DNA of 64,000 nt from Acinetobacter sp. ANC 7912 (GTDB taxonomy: Bacteria > Pseudomonadota > Gammaproteobacteria > Pseudomonadales > Moraxellaceae), in contig NZ_CP156795.1 of the NCBI RefSeq assembly GCF_039862785.1, positions 1,736,001 to 1,800,000 of the forward strand. Direction: 5' to 3'. Below are positions 18,229-31,521 of this stretch, piece after piece (the first letter of the stretch is position 1; each line of letters starts with the position of its first letter). Under the pieces are notes generated by a model. That model had not been told where the DNA came from and did no database searches. It saw nothing but the letters and a program-made list of their open reading frames with translations. Position numbers and translations under genes: made by a program.

Positions 18229-18807
18229 TTGTTCGGCACGTTTTCTGTCAAAAAATACACTTTATCTGGGGTAATAAATAAAACAATTTTTAAACTGGGG
18301 ATAGTTAGTTTAAGTACTGTATTGGTCAGTGCCTGCTCATCTTTTGGCGGTAGCTCACTCGAGAAACGTTCTGTCAAACTAGCTCAAGGTATTCAAACAG
18401 CCTATGCCGTACCAGCGACCACGGCTCAACGTGTATCACCTTTAATTATTCAAAATGCAGACAAACACAATCTTGATCCATTACTCGTAGCTGCTGTCAT
18501 TCGCCAAGAATCTACTTATCGCAGTCAAGTCTCTTCTCCAGCCGGTGCTGTAGGCCTCATGCAGGTGGTACCACGTTACTGGCAATCTACCTGTGGTAAT
18601 GACCTATATAATGACGCAGTAAATATCGGATGCGGTAGCTATATCCTATCTCGCTATCATCAATCTAGTGGTAGTTTGGAAAAAGCACTAGGCTATTACA
18701 ATGTCGGTCCAAATGCCTATGAAAATAACCGCAAAATGCGTAAACAAGGTAAAAAGTATGCGAAACAGGTTTTAAGCCATAAGAAAAAGTTAAAAAGTTC
18801 GCTATGA
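18229..18807 (+). CDS. Lipoprotein lytic transglycosylase (SLT domain)
   Basis: Cleaves the MurNAc-GlcNAc bond of peptidoglycan, forming 1,6-anhydro ends. A lipobox LVSAC with Cys36 predicts lipidation, hence an envelope anchor. The SLT domain follows: catalytic Glu94 in IRQESTY, GAVGLMQVVP (residues 106-115) and ALGYYNVGPNAY. At 192 residues it is a compact family-1 enzyme. No in-frame ATG precedes the lipobox, so the start is a TTG at 18229 with AGGGA about nine bases upstream. An out-of-frame ATG at 18219 opens a 20-codon frame ending at a TAA and could be a decoy or a coupling leader. Confidence 0.85.
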   Translation: MFGTFSVKKYTLSGVINKTIFKLGIVSLSTVLVSACSSFGGSSLEKRSVKLAQGIQTAYAVPATTAQRVSPLIIQNADKHNLDPLLVAAVIRQESTYRSQVSSPAGAVGLMQVVPRYWQSTCGNDLYNDAVNIGCGSYILSRYHQSSGSLEKALGYYNVGPNAYENNRKMRKQGKKYAKQVLSHKKKLKSSL

Positions 18808-18825
18808 ATTATTAGGTATCCAAAA

Positions 18826-18850
18826 AAACCAGCCTTGTGCTGGTTTTTTA
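18826..18850 (+). terminator. Terminator after lytic transglycosylase gene
   Basis: AACCAGC, loop CTTGT, GCTGGTT followed by TTTTA. It stands back-to-back with the rRNA operon terminator. Confidence 0.88.
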
Positions 18851-18872
18851 TTGAATAATATAAACGCATGCA

Positions 18873-18906
18873 CAAAAAACACCCCCTGATTTGGTCAGGG
18901 GGTGTC
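18873..18906 (-). terminator. Rho-independent terminator of the rRNA operon
   Basis: On the minus strand ACACCCCCTGA, loop CCAAA, TCAGGGGGTGT is an 11-pair GC-rich stem followed by TTTTTTG. It lies just past the 5S gene. Confidence 0.95.
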
Positions 18907-18918
18907 TGGAATAATGAG

Positions 18919-19032
18919 CTGGCGATGACTTACTCTCACATGGGATACCCCACACTACCATCAGCGCGAAGAGGTTTCACTTCTGAGTTCGGGAAGGGAT
19001 CAGGTGGTTCACTCTTGCTATGGTCGCCAGCA
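18919..19032 (-). rRNA. rrf: 5S ribosomal RNA
   Basis: The minus strand reads from CTGGCGACCATAGC through GAACCACCTGATCCCTTCCC and AGTGAAACCTCTTCGCGC to CATGTGAGAGTAAGTCATCGCCAG. The 5' and 3' ends pair as expected for helix I. It is the last gene of the operon. Ends are estimated to within a few bases. Confidence 0.95.
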
Positions 19033-19233
19033 CAACTGGTATGATTACTCGCTATGGTCTTATCTACGTTGCTTACGCTTCGTTTGCCTAGCTTTCTTCA
19101 AATAGAGTTCATTAACAGATGTATCTGAGTTGCAGTAGTTTGTTCGATTAGCTTAACCAAATCAAGGCTTCGTCTGATCGTTAGATCAATATGAAATCAA
19201 TTGATGCTTTATATACAACTGCTTGGGTGTTGT

Positions 19234-22125
<2,892 letters not shown>

Positions 22126-22520
22126 TACAACCCCAAACAGTCGTTACACCTACAAGTCAGTGTAGCAACAAGATCTACCAGTAAACCGGCTTATCTTACA
22201 GTTTGTTGTTCTGTGCACTTAAGCACTGTACAGCTTCAATTAGATTCACGTACCAAAACGCTTGATTCAGTTAATTTCGCTAGTTCTCATTCAATCACTT
22301 CAACTTCACAACCAAAGTTGTGTCGTTTCCGCTCTCTTATGAGATTGAACAAATTATTTCAACTCAAATATATTCTGTTAATGATTTAACGTATCTTCGT
22401 CAGACTACGTTACTGTGATAAATCACAGAGATTAGTAAGTGGTGCGTAGTATACGCTTCCATTTCACTAATCTCTATAAGCTATCAAACTGTTTGCTTAT
22501 TACGTATTCGAACGAATACG
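22126..22520 (-). other. tRNA-Ala to 23S internal transcribed spacer
   Basis: About 395 bp of spacer with no gene. Its end next to the 23S gene carries the 5' arm of the 23S processing stem, which pairs with sequence at about 19221-19240. I see no further tRNA. Confidence 0.7.
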
Positions 22521-22596
22521 TGGTGGAGACTAGGAGAGTCGAACTCCTGACCTCCTGCGTGCAAAGCAGGCGCTCTACCAACTAAGCTAAGTCCCC
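22521..22596 (-). tRNA. tRNA-Ala (TGC anticodon)
   Basis: The minus strand gives a 76-base tRNA with encoded CCA. The acceptor stem GGGGACT pairs with AGTCTCC, including a G-T pair. The D-arm is AGCTTAGTTGGTAGAGC, the anticodon stem-loop CCTGC-TTTGCAC-GCAGG carries anticodon TGC, and the T-arm is AGGAGTTCGACTCTCCT. It is in the standard 16S-23S spacer position after tRNA-Ile. Confidence 0.97.
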
Positions 22597-22662
22597 AGCT
22601 TATCAATAAGTCAATGTATCGTTCCGTTTCTGTTCGCTCTGCAATTAACGCTTCGTCAGTAG

Positions 22663-22739
<77 letters not shown>

Positions 22740-22800
22740 TCAGATACATCGTCATGAAGAACAACTTGTTGTGGATTCTTACCGATCGTCAATCTTTCGT

Positions 22801-24338
<1,538 letters not shown>

Positions 24339-24455
24339 AAATCATTTTGTACTTTAGTTAAGACAAAGTACTTAATTCTGGCTCATCAATTACTGACAAA
24401 AATTCGCTCAAATAAACTTCGAGTAATTTCTACCATTAATCAATGAAAATATATT

Positions 24456-24504
24456 CAATCGATCAACCGGTAAAAATCCACACAAGTTGTTCTTCATAAT
24501 CTCT
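24456..24504 (-). other. 5' arm of the 16S precursor processing stem
   Basis: The stretch CACAAGTTGTTCTTCAT and its neighbours at 24456-24504 are the inverted complement, with a few mismatches, of 22750-22798 just past the 16S 3' end. In the precursor RNA they would pair around the 16S sequence and form the RNase III cleavage stem. Confidence 0.8.
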
Positions 24505-24593
24505 TAATGATCTCACTTAAAACCTCGTCAGTTTTAAGCTCCAACTCAATCATTTAACTGTTTCGTTTCATGCATTGCGTTGGTGTGCTGCGT

Positions 24594-24621
24594 ATTCTAT
24601 ACAGTTTCAGAACGAGTGCAA
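24594..24621 (-). promoter_or_regulatory. rRNA operon promoter
   Basis: On the minus strand TTGCAC (24621-24616), a 16-base spacer and TAGAAT (24599-24594) form a sigma70-type promoter about 255 bp upstream of the 16S gene. An A/T-rich tract at about 24625-24660 upstream of the -35 resembles an UP element. Confidence 0.75.
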
Positions 24622-24759
24622 GGGCTTTTCATAAAAATATATGAAATTATGATTTAGTCGTTCATTTTTTATCCCAGAACCGTATTTTTAGCAGCTTTCT
24701 GCCCATAATTCCATCATTTTAGCCTGAAATGTATTTTCAAAATGTAACCACTACAAAAT

Positions 24760-24790
24760 AAAAAAAGACCCAAATAGCTTTGGTCTTTTT
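24760..24790 (-). terminator. Terminator after DUF2057 gene
   Basis: On the minus strand AAAGACC, AAAGCTATTT, GGGTCTTTTTTTA forms a short stem with a long U-tract about 20 bp past the stop codon. Confidence 0.8.
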
Positions 24791-24811
24791 CATGTGATTA
24801 TTAATTTCTTT

Positions 24812-25483
24812 TTAATCAGCCTGTTCAGCCAGCCAACTCCTAAATTTCTGACGTTCTGCTTTAGATGCTTTTTGCCAAATTTGAATCAATGCCTGATCTG
24901 TTGATGTTGCAACTACATTTTGTGCAGTATTCACATTTGCAACCGTAGGTACTACAGCTGCCTGAGTATAAACTGGCGCCGGCTGATTCGCTGGTGTGCG
25001 AATTTTAGTGGTTAAATCCACTGCTTTGGATAGAACACTACCACCGAGTAATGGCTTAGCTTCACTATTTGCCCCTACCTGCTGCAACAGCAACTGATTC
25101 TTGGCATCATAAAGACCAATTACAGGCTGATCTTTATATTTTTTCGCTGCCTCAAAGTTCTTCGGGGCATCAATTAACGCTAGACGATAGCTTTCACCAT
25201 CTTTTAAATCAGATGTTTTTACGGTGACTACACCAGATTTTAAGATATCGTGATTGCCATCATTATGCTCAAAGAATTCGGTATAACGTACACTGATGCT
25301 ATTACTGCCTGGATCTAGCTTATAAGTCTGGTTTTTACGCAGCAACCCACTATTTACTTCCTGATCATTGACCGCAACAATATTAATTTCTTCAGGTGTG
25401 CTCAGGGTTACTGCAGAAAAAGCTGAAGTTGCCCCCATAAATGTTGCTGCCGCAATCGCGATACGTAAATTCATTCGATCCAT
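24812..25483 (-). CDS. DUF2057 (YccT-like) secreted protein
   Basis: A 223-residue predicted periplasmic protein. A signal peptide covers roughly residues 1-23 (ending TSAFSA). The mature part matches the DUF2057/YccT pattern: an N-terminal VTLSTPEEINIVAVNDQEVN strand pair, RKNQTYKLDPGSNSISVRYTEFFE, and later SYRLALIDAPKNFEAAKKY. A low-complexity alanine/threonine/valine linker (about 160-195) leads to a C-terminal helix, IQIWQKASKAERQKFRSWL, that is common in such proteins. ATG 25474 is an alternative start. Function is unknown; it is monocistronic and lies just upstream of the rRNA operon promoter. Confidence 0.75.
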   Translation of the reverse strand: MDRMNLRIAIAAATFMGATSAFSAVTLSTPEEINIVAVNDQEVNSGLLRKNQTYKLDPGSNSISVRYTEFFEHNDGNHDILKSGVVTVKTSDLKDGESYRLALIDAPKNFEAAKKYKDQPVIGLYDAKNQLLLQQVGANSEAKPLLGGSVLSKAVDLTTKIRTPANQPAPVYTQAAVVPTVANVNTAQNVVATSTDQALIQIWQKASKAERQKFRSWLAEQAD

Positions 25484-25631
25484 TCTTCCTGATTATTTAA
25501 GTTTGTATGTACGATATTCAGTATAGAAGACAATTCTATGACAAATCACTTAGACAAACAGCCAGTACTTCAAGCATATATACAGATATCCTTTTGACAT
25601 ATTCATCTAAATCATATTCTGTTTAACCTAA

Positions 25632-25660
25632 TAAAAAAAGGAGCATCATCATGCTCCTTT
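25632..25660 (-). terminator. Terminator after nitroreductase-like gene
   Basis: On the minus strand AAAGGAGCAT, a four-base loop, ATGCTCCTTT forms a ten-pair stem followed by TTTTTTT. Confidence 0.9.
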
Positions 25661-25678
25661 CCTACAATTCAATACAGA

Positions 25679-26272
25679 TTAGTCAAATGTTTTGAAACGC
25701 TCTGCATCATCCATAAAGGTTTTCTCACCAGCAGGGGCTTCGATTGAACCAAATACCAGCTGTGCGCGCAGCTTCCAGTTTGATGGCACATCAAAGGCAA
25801 TCGCGACCTCATCATCGATGATCGGATTATAGTGCTGTAAAGATGCACCAATGTTTTGTTCTGCTAGAGCAGTCCAGGTAGCAAACTGCGCAATCGCTGA
25901 AGAATGCTCAGACCAGATCGGGAAATTGTCTGCATATGCCGGGAACTGTCGTTGCAGGTCTCGAACAACTTCCTGATCTTCATAGAATAAAGCTGTACCA
26001 AACCCTGCCGCAAAACCGCTAATTTTGTTATCTGTTGCTGGAAAAGCATCAGCTGGTACAATTTTTCTTAAAGTTTCACGTACAATTTCCCAAAATTTCT
26101 GATGTGACTCACCCAACAGAATCACCACACGTGAAGTTTGTGAGTTAAAAGAAGATGGACTATTTCGTACGGCTTCTTTAATAATCTTTTCGATCTCTGT
26201 TTTATCTAGGCTTACATTTTTGCCAATTGCATAAATAGTACGGCGCTGTTTAATCTGATCTAGAAATGCCAT
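25679..26272 (-). CDS. Nitroreductase-family protein, Frm2-like (copy 1)
   Basis: A 197-residue FMN-dependent nitroreductase-fold protein of the Frm2/Hbn1-like branch. It opens with FLDQIKQRRTIYAIGKNV, has the diagnostic NSPSSFNSQTSRVVILLGE segment near 38-56, and ends LRAQLVFGSIEAPAGE. Members of this branch probably reduce nitro- or quinone-type compounds and are linked to redox stress, but the physiological substrate is unknown. I set the start at ATG 26272 because the frame upstream shows no family sequence and GAGG lies seven bases before it. Its neighbour at 26458-27147 is a paralogue, so the pair reflects an old tandem duplication. Confidence 0.85.
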   Translation of the reverse strand: MAFLDQIKQRRTIYAIGKNVSLDKTEIEKIIKEAVRNSPSSFNSQTSRVVILLGESHQKFWEIVRETLRKIVPADAFPATDNKISGFAAGFGTALFYEDQEVVRDLQRQFPAYADNFPIWSEHSSAIAQFATWTALAEQNIGASLQHYNPIIDDEVAIAFDVPSNWKLRAQLVFGSIEAPAGEKTFMDDAERFKTFD

Positions 26273-26416
26273 CTGAGAACCTCGTGTATATCTTGTATTG
26301 TTTAAAATCAATAAGGAAAGATTAAATGCTTTATGCGTTAAAATCAGGCGCATATCAAAAACAGAGTGTTTTATTTATAGAACAATCAGAAAAATATTAA
26401 CGTTTATCTATTGTAT

Positions 26417-26449
26417 GGGAACCCTGATATGTAAGATCAGGGTTTCCTG
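26417..26449. other. Hairpin between the two nitroreductase paralogues
   Basis: GGGAACCCTGAT and ATCAGGGTTTCC form a stem of about ten pairs with a short loop. No proper U-tract follows on the minus strand, where both genes lie, so it may be a processing or partial termination site rather than a full terminator. Confidence 0.5.
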
Positions 26450-26457
26450 CTTTTATA

Positions 26458-27147
26458 TTAATGAAATACCCGGAAACGGTTCTGGAAATCATAATCTGGA
26501 CGTGGTTCGGCTGGCTGTTCAATTGAACCAAAGCACAACTGCGCACGCAGCAACCAGTTTGGATCCAGCTTAAAATGCTCAGCCACAGTCTGATCTACTG
26601 ATGGATTATAATGCTGTAATGATGCACCTAGGCCCGCATCTGCCAGTGCCGTCCATACCGCAAACTGCGCCATACCGGAAGTCTGCTCAGACCAAATTGG
26701 GAAATCTTCCGCACTCATCGGCATTTTCTTCTGCAGGTCGTGAATCACGTTTTGATCTTCATAAAACAATACCGTGCCATAAGCACTAGCACATTGATCA
26801 ATCTTGATTTTCACACCTTCAAAGATCTGTGCCGGCACTTCCTGACGTTTTACTTCTTTGGTAATTCCCCAGAATTTATAATGTGAATCACCAAATAAAA
26901 TCACAATGCGTGAGCTGTTTGAATTAAAGGCCGATGGACAGCTCTTAACTGCAGACTGAATTAACTCCGCAATATAGGCCTGACTAAAATGGACCTTTTT
27001 ACCCAAGGCATAAATACTACGGCGCTTCTTTAACTGATCAATAAAAGTCAGCTCATCATCCGCTTCGGTTTTACTCTTTTTTGAAAATTTAAAATCTTTG
27101 GTCAGGTCGGTCGTCAACACATGCCCAATCTTCTCTAACAACGCCAT
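26458..27147 (-). CDS. Nitroreductase-family protein, Frm2-like (copy 2)
   Basis: A 229-residue paralogue of the next gene downstream, with an extra N-terminal region of about 35 residues (MALLEKIGHVLTTDLTKDF...). Shared segments include TFIDQLKKRRSIYALGKKV, SCPSAFNSNSSRIVILFGD, LFYEDQNVIHDLQKKMP and LRAQLCFGSIEQPAE. It belongs to the FMN-binding nitroreductase fold. The open frame extends to a TTG at 27162, but ATG 27147 is preceded by TTGGGA at a good distance. It lies 185 bp upstream of copy 1 with a hairpin between, so co-transcription is possible but not certain. Confidence 0.85.
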   Translation of the reverse strand: MALLEKIGHVLTTDLTKDFKFSKKSKTEADDELTFIDQLKKRRSIYALGKKVHFSQAYIAELIQSAVKSCPSAFNSNSSRIVILFGDSHYKFWGITKEVKRQEVPAQIFEGVKIKIDQCASAYGTVLFYEDQNVIHDLQKKMPMSAEDFPIWSEQTSGMAQFAVWTALADAGLGASLQHYNPSVDQTVAEHFKLDPNWLLRAQLCFGSIEQPAEPRPDYDFQNRFRVFH

Positions 27148-27267
27148 TTCAACTTTTCCCAATCAACTCGCCGGCTCATAAAAGCATATTTATTGTAAGG
27201 GATTAAGTTGAAAGCCTTATGGCATTAGCCTTCACGGCCGCTGCTTTTTACAACAATCACATCATGC

Positions 27268-27302
27268 AAAAAAGGAAAAACTCCGCACTAGGCGGAGTTT
27301 AT
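27268..27302 (-). terminator. Terminator after ftsY
   Basis: On the minus strand AACTCCGC, loop CTAGT, GCGGAGTT is followed by TTTCCTTTTTT. It lies about 20 bp past the ftsY stop. Confidence 0.88.
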
Positions 27303-27318
27303 GTGAAACATCACAAAA

Positions 27319-28431
27319 TTACTTGTTGTCAGTCTCAAACAATGCTGCAACGAATGATTTCGCCGAGAATGGACGTAAGTCGTCAATTTTCTCACCAACA
27401 CCAATGAAGCGGATTGGCACATGGGTACGGCTGGCAATATTAAACAGTACACCACCTTTGGCAGTACCATCTAGTTTGGTAATGGTAATGCCGGTCAGAC
27501 CGACTGCTTCATCGAACATTTCCACCTGATTAATCGCGTTTTGACCAGTACCAGCATCAACCACCAGCATCACTTCATGTGGTGCAGTCGCATCAATCTT
27601 CTGCATCACACGTTTTACCTTGGTCAATTCCTGCATCAGGTTACTCTTGTTATGCAAACGACCAGCGGTATCGGCGATCAGGACATCAACCCCTTTGGCA
27701 CGGGCACTTTCAAAAGCATCAAAAATTACAGAAGCCGAATCAGCGCCATGACCTTGTGCCACCACCTGAATATTATTGCGCTCACCCCAGATTTGTAGCT
27801 GTTCAGTCGCCGCTGCACGGAAGGTATCACCCGCTGCCAGCATGACTTTCTTGCCTTCGCCTTGCAGTCGTTTCGCTAACTTACCAATGGTGGTGGTTTT
27901 CCCTACACCATTCACACCCACGACCAGAATCACATACGGATTTTTGTTTGGATCGATATGTAATGGTTTCACACGTGGTGCTAGTAAAGCTACCAGTTCT
28001 TCCTGCAGCGCTTTATACAGCGAGTGTGAATAAATCAGGTCACCACGCGCTGTACGTTCAGTCAGGTTGGCAATAATAGTTTTAGTTGCATCTACACCGA
28101 TATCGGCAACCAGTAATTGCTCTTCTACTTCTTCGAGTAATTCGTCATCAATTTCCTTGCCACCAATCAGGATGTTGACCATACCATCGGTAAAATTTTT
28201 ACGGGTTTTGGTCAAACCTTCCTTCATACGGCTAAAGAAACCACCTTTGGCAGCTGGTGCTTCACTTGAGGTTTCTTCCGTCGCGGCAGGTGCAGAAATA
28301 GCCGCTGCTTGTTCACGCGGTGTTTCTACAATTGGCACATTAACCGCAGGTAAACTCGGTAATGTGACATCGTCATCTCCGATATCAGCATCAATCAAAA
28401 ATTTGTTTTGCCCATTAGATTGTTGTTGCAT
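27319..28431 (-). CDS. ftsY: Signal recognition particle receptor FtsY
   Basis: A 370-residue SRP-type GTPase that docks ribosome-SRP complexes at the membrane for co-translational insertion. The acidic, alanine-rich N-terminal A-domain spans about 1-65. The helical N-domain contains [22 protein letters not shown] (starting near 80). The G-domain has GVNGVGKT (172-179), [21 protein letters not shown] and [10 protein letters not shown], and [16 protein letters not shown] closes the protein. It is monocistronic and divergent from the M16 peptidase pair. Confidence 0.97.
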   Translation of the reverse strand: MQQQSNGQNKFLIDADIGDDDVTLPSLPAVNVPIVETPREQAAAISAPAATEETSSEAPAAKGGFFSRMKEGLTKTRKNFTDGMVNILIGGKEIDDELLEEVEEQLLVADIGVDATKTIIANLTERTARGDLIYSHSLYKALQEELVALLAPRVKPLHIDPNKNPYVILVVGVNGVGKTTTIGKLAKRLQGEGKKVMLAAGDTFRAAATEQLQIWGERNNIQVVAQGHGADSASVIFDAFESARAKGVDVLIADTAGRLHNKSNLMQELTKVKRVMQKIDATAPHEVMLVVDAGTGQNAINQVEMFDEAVGLTGITITKLDGTAKGGVLFNIASRTHVPIRFIGVGEKIDDLRPFSAKSFVAALFETDNK

Positions 28432-28609
28432 GCCGAATCCTTGAAAAGCATTGCGTTAAAAACAAGGATTCTACCATAAGTTATAAAGTTTTAGCTTTAG
28501 ATTAAAATTCCATTTCGCTTCGATCTAATCACGATAGCTGCACGTTGCATTGGATATTAGAGCGCTTAAAATAATCCATAAATTTATATTTAAATCTTGG
28601 GAATCTACC

Positions 28610-30010
28610 GTGTCCAAGTCCTTGTGGTTCAGTTTCTCCCTTTCCAGAAAACCTTATCTAGTCTCGGTGAGTGTCGTATTGTTCTGCATCGGGAGTAGTC
28701 AGCTTTATGCTCAATCCACACAAAAAAGCACTTCAGAACTGGCACGCAGCACCTTTGAAACCATCTTAAACAATGGCCTGAAAGTGATTATCCGGGAAGA
28801 TCATCGTGCACCGATGGTCATGACTCAGATCTGGTACAAGGTTGGCAGCGCAGATGAATCTGGAAACATGCTTGGTGTATCGCATGTACTGGAACATATG
28901 ATGTTTAAAGGTACCCACAAAGTGCCGAATGATGAGTTCACCCGTATCAGCCGGGTTTACGGTGGCAGCGTGAATGCCTCTACTTCGACCAATTACACCA
29001 GTTATTACCAGATCTATCCGAAAGCCTATTTCCCGATGGCACTGGAGCTGGAAGCTGATCGAATGAGCAATCTGCTACTACGTCAGCAGGATTTTGAAAC
29101 GGAAATCAAGGTGGTCATGGAAGAACGCCGCCAACGGACGGATGACAATCCGCGTGCACTGGCATCGGAACGTTTTAAATGGATCAGCTATCCGACCAGC
29201 CATTATCGCCAGCCTGTGATTGGGCATATGAAAACCCTAACTAGTCTCCAGCTCAGTGATGTGCAGCGCTGGTACAAAACCTGGTACACCCCGAATAATG
29301 CCATTCTGATCATTGTCGGTGATGTGGAATCGGAAAAAGCTTTACTTCAGGTACAAAAATACTTTGGCGATATTCCATCACGAGCAACACCGGCACGGAA
29401 TGATGTGCTGGAATTTGAACGTATCGGCTATCGGCATATGGAGATTCATAGCAATGTACAGGTACCAAACCTGTATATGGCCTGGAATGTCAAATCACTG
29501 AGCTCGGCCAAAAATCCACAGGATGCTTATGCCCTTGCCATTATCCGCAGCCTGCTGGATAGCGGGATTTCTTCACGTTTGCAGGATCGTTTGGTACGGG
29601 ATCGTAAAATCCTGACTTCCATCAGTGTTTCTTATGATCCTTATAACCGTGGTGACAGCCTGTTTAGTATTTCTGCTTTGCCTGCTCCCGGCATCAGTTT
29701 GGAAGAAGCACAACAAGCAATTCAAGCCGAAGTGAATGCACTAAAAACAGAGAAAGCGTCCAAACATGAAGTACAACGCATCATTACCCGCTTTGTTTCC
29801 AACCTGATTTACAATCAGGACAATATTGCCAGCCAGGCGAAAACCATGGGGAATCTGGAAGTGAATGACTTGAGCTACCGACTGATGGATGAATTACCTC
29901 GTCATTATGAAAATGTCAGTGCCGAAGAGATCCAGCGCGTAGCGACGCATTATTTTGTTCGCGACAACCTGAGCACGCTTTATCTCATGCCGGAAGCAAA
30001 AGCCCAATGA
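28610..30010 (+). CDS. M16 zinc metallopeptidase, catalytic subunit
   Basis: A 466-residue secreted pitrilysin-family (M16) peptidase. A signal peptide ends near SSQLYA (about residue 34). The inverted zinc motif HxxEH is HVLEH at residues 92-96, and the third ligand probably lies in VVMEERR about 75 residues on, so this subunit should be active. The C-terminal half has the second M16 fold. No in-frame ATG precedes the signal peptide; GTG 28610, with TTGGGA eight bases upstream, is the likely start rather than the TTG at 28550. Its stop overlaps the next gene's start by four bases. The pair resembles periplasmic PqqL/heterodimeric M16 systems. Confidence 0.9.
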   Translation: MSKSLWFSFSLSRKPYLVSVSVVLFCIGSSQLYAQSTQKSTSELARSTFETILNNGLKVIIREDHRAPMVMTQIWYKVGSADESGNMLGVSHVLEHMMFKGTHKVPNDEFTRISRVYGGSVNASTSTNYTSYYQIYPKAYFPMALELEADRMSNLLLRQQDFETEIKVVMEERRQRTDDNPRALASERFKWISYPTSHYRQPVIGHMKTLTSLQLSDVQRWYKTWYTPNNAILIIVGDVESEKALLQVQKYFGDIPSRATPARNDVLEFERIGYRHMEIHSNVQVPNLYMAWNVKSLSSAKNPQDAYALAIIRSLLDSGISSRLQDRLVRDRKILTSISVSYDPYNRGDSLFSISALPAPGISLEEAQQAIQAEVNALKTEKASKHEVQRIITRFVSNLIYNQDNIASQAKTMGNLEVNDLSYRLMDELPRHYENVSAEEIQRVATHYFVRDNLSTLYLMPEAKAQ

Positions 30011-31521
30011 AACTGAAATATACAGCGCTACTTTCAACATGCTTTCTGCTGGCATCCTTGTCTATTTCTCAAGTCCAGGCAGAAGATGACCTGGCTCAGG
30101 AATCAGATCCTATCGATAATCCAGACCAGTTGCAGTCCCTTCCATTACTGCAAAGCTTAAGAAACATAGATACTGAATATCAATTACAGGCACCTTATGT
30201 GCAAGAACTGAATAACCGCTATAAGGTGCGTACACTGTTTGTTGAAAGCAAAGACCTGCCAATGGTAGATATCCAGCTGACCTTTAATGCCGGTTCAGCA
30301 CGCGATGAAGAAATCCAGAAAGGACTGTTTGGCCTGTCCAGCATGGCTGCCAAACTGATTCGTGAAGGTACAGATAGATATACCGCACAAGAAGTCGCGG
30401 ATGTGTTTGACCAGACCGGAGCGCATTTCAGTGCGCAGGCCTATCGTGACATGTTTATCGTACGTTTACGCGTATTGTCTGATCCTGACAAGCTAGAGCC
30501 AGCTTTAGCCATGATGCTTGAAATCCTGAAACATGCATCATTCCAAAAGCAAAGCATCAGCCTGACGGTAAGCAACACCAATGTTGGTCAGAAACAGTTA
30601 CAGGAAAATCCGAGTCGCCTGAGAGATATTCGTTTCTATCGTACCGTCTATGGCACTCATCCTTATGCCTATCCGGTGACCGGCACCATTGGCGGCACCC
30701 GAAGTGTGACGCCTGAGCATCTGAAAAAATTTCGTGATCAATTTCTTGTTGCACAAAACATGAATATCGCCATTACCGGTAATCTAACCAGCAAAGAAGC
30801 ACAGAAGCTGTCTGAACGGATTGCAGGTATTCTGAAACAAGGTTCATCAGCACAGAGGCTGCCATATGCTGAATTAAAAAATGATATTGAAGTCGTGCAT
30901 ATTCCTTATAAATCGAGTCAGGCCCATGTGATTTTTGGACATATCGGACCAAGCCGGTCTACTCCAGACAAGCTGGCGCTGGATGTCGCGAATAAAATGT
31001 TTGGTGGTAATGGCTTCAATGCCGTACTAATGCAGGAATTACGGATTAAACGGGGTTATACCTACGGTGCTTATAGTTCCATGAGTTTTACCCAGGCACC
31101 GGGCGTATTCAGTTTTAGCTATTCTACCCGTCAGGATCAGCTTCTAGACAGCATTCAGGTGGCACATCAAGCCTTGGTCAATTTTGTCAATCAGCCGATT
31201 GATCAGAAACGTATGGAAGTCACCAAGGCCGGGATGCTGCGTGCTTTCCCAAACCATTACAATAACAATGCCACCATTAATGCCCAGCTGGGGAGCATTG
31301 GCTTTTATGGGGAACCTCAGGATTATCTGCGCACTTATCCGGAAAGGTTAAAGAATATCAGTACTCAGGATGTGGAAAATGCCGTGCGCAAGCACTGGCA
31401 CCCAGACCGGTTAACAGTCATTGTGGTGAGTCAAAAGCTGGATAAAGAAGCCTTGAAAGCGGCTTTAAAACAGAATCTGCCAACAGTAAATGATTCCCAA
31501 AATACAGGAACAGCACCTTAA
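30007..31521 (+). CDS. M16-family peptidase-like protein, probable non-catalytic subunit
   Basis: A 504-residue secreted M16-fold protein. The signal peptide ends near SQVQA (about residue 25). Where the active subunit has the HxxEH zinc motif, this one reads LFGLSSMAAKLIREGT, so no zinc site exists. The fold is otherwise recognisable, for example in VDIQLTFNAGSARDE and ELRIKRGYTYGAYSSMS. It starts in the ATGA overlap with the catalytic subunit, which indicates translational coupling and a 1:1 complex, as in mitochondrial MPP and bacterial two-gene M16 pairs. Its last four bases overlap the convergent gene on the minus strand. Confidence 0.9.
   Translation: MKLKYTALLSTCFLLASLSISQVQAEDDLAQESDPIDNPDQLQSLPLLQSLRNIDTEYQLQAPYVQELNNRYKVRTLFVESKDLPMVDIQLTFNAGSARDEEIQKGLFGLSSMAAKLIREGTDRYTAQEVADVFDQTGAHFSAQAYRDMFIVRLRVLSDPDKLEPALAMMLEILKHASFQKQSISLTVSNTNVGQKQLQENPSRLRDIRFYRTVYGTHPYAYPVTGTIGGTRSVTPEHLKKFRDQFLVAQNMNIAITGNLTSKEAQKLSERIAGILKQGSSAQRLPYAELKNDIEVVHIPYKSSQAHVIFGHIGPSRSTPDKLALDVANKMFGGNGFNAVLMQELRIKRGYTYGAYSSMSFTQAPGVFSFSYSTRQDQLLDSIQVAHQALVNFVNQPIDQKRMEVTKAGMLRAFPNHYNNNATINAQLGSIGFYGEPQDYLRTYPERLKNISTQDVENAVRKHWHPDRLTVIVVSQKLDKEALKAALKQNLPTVNDSQNTGTAP

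Noticed and set aside
18219..18281. ATG-started frame ahead of the lytic transglycosylase as a real gene
   Set aside because: It is only 20 codons long, has no family sequence and overlaps the true coding region; kept only as a possible leader.
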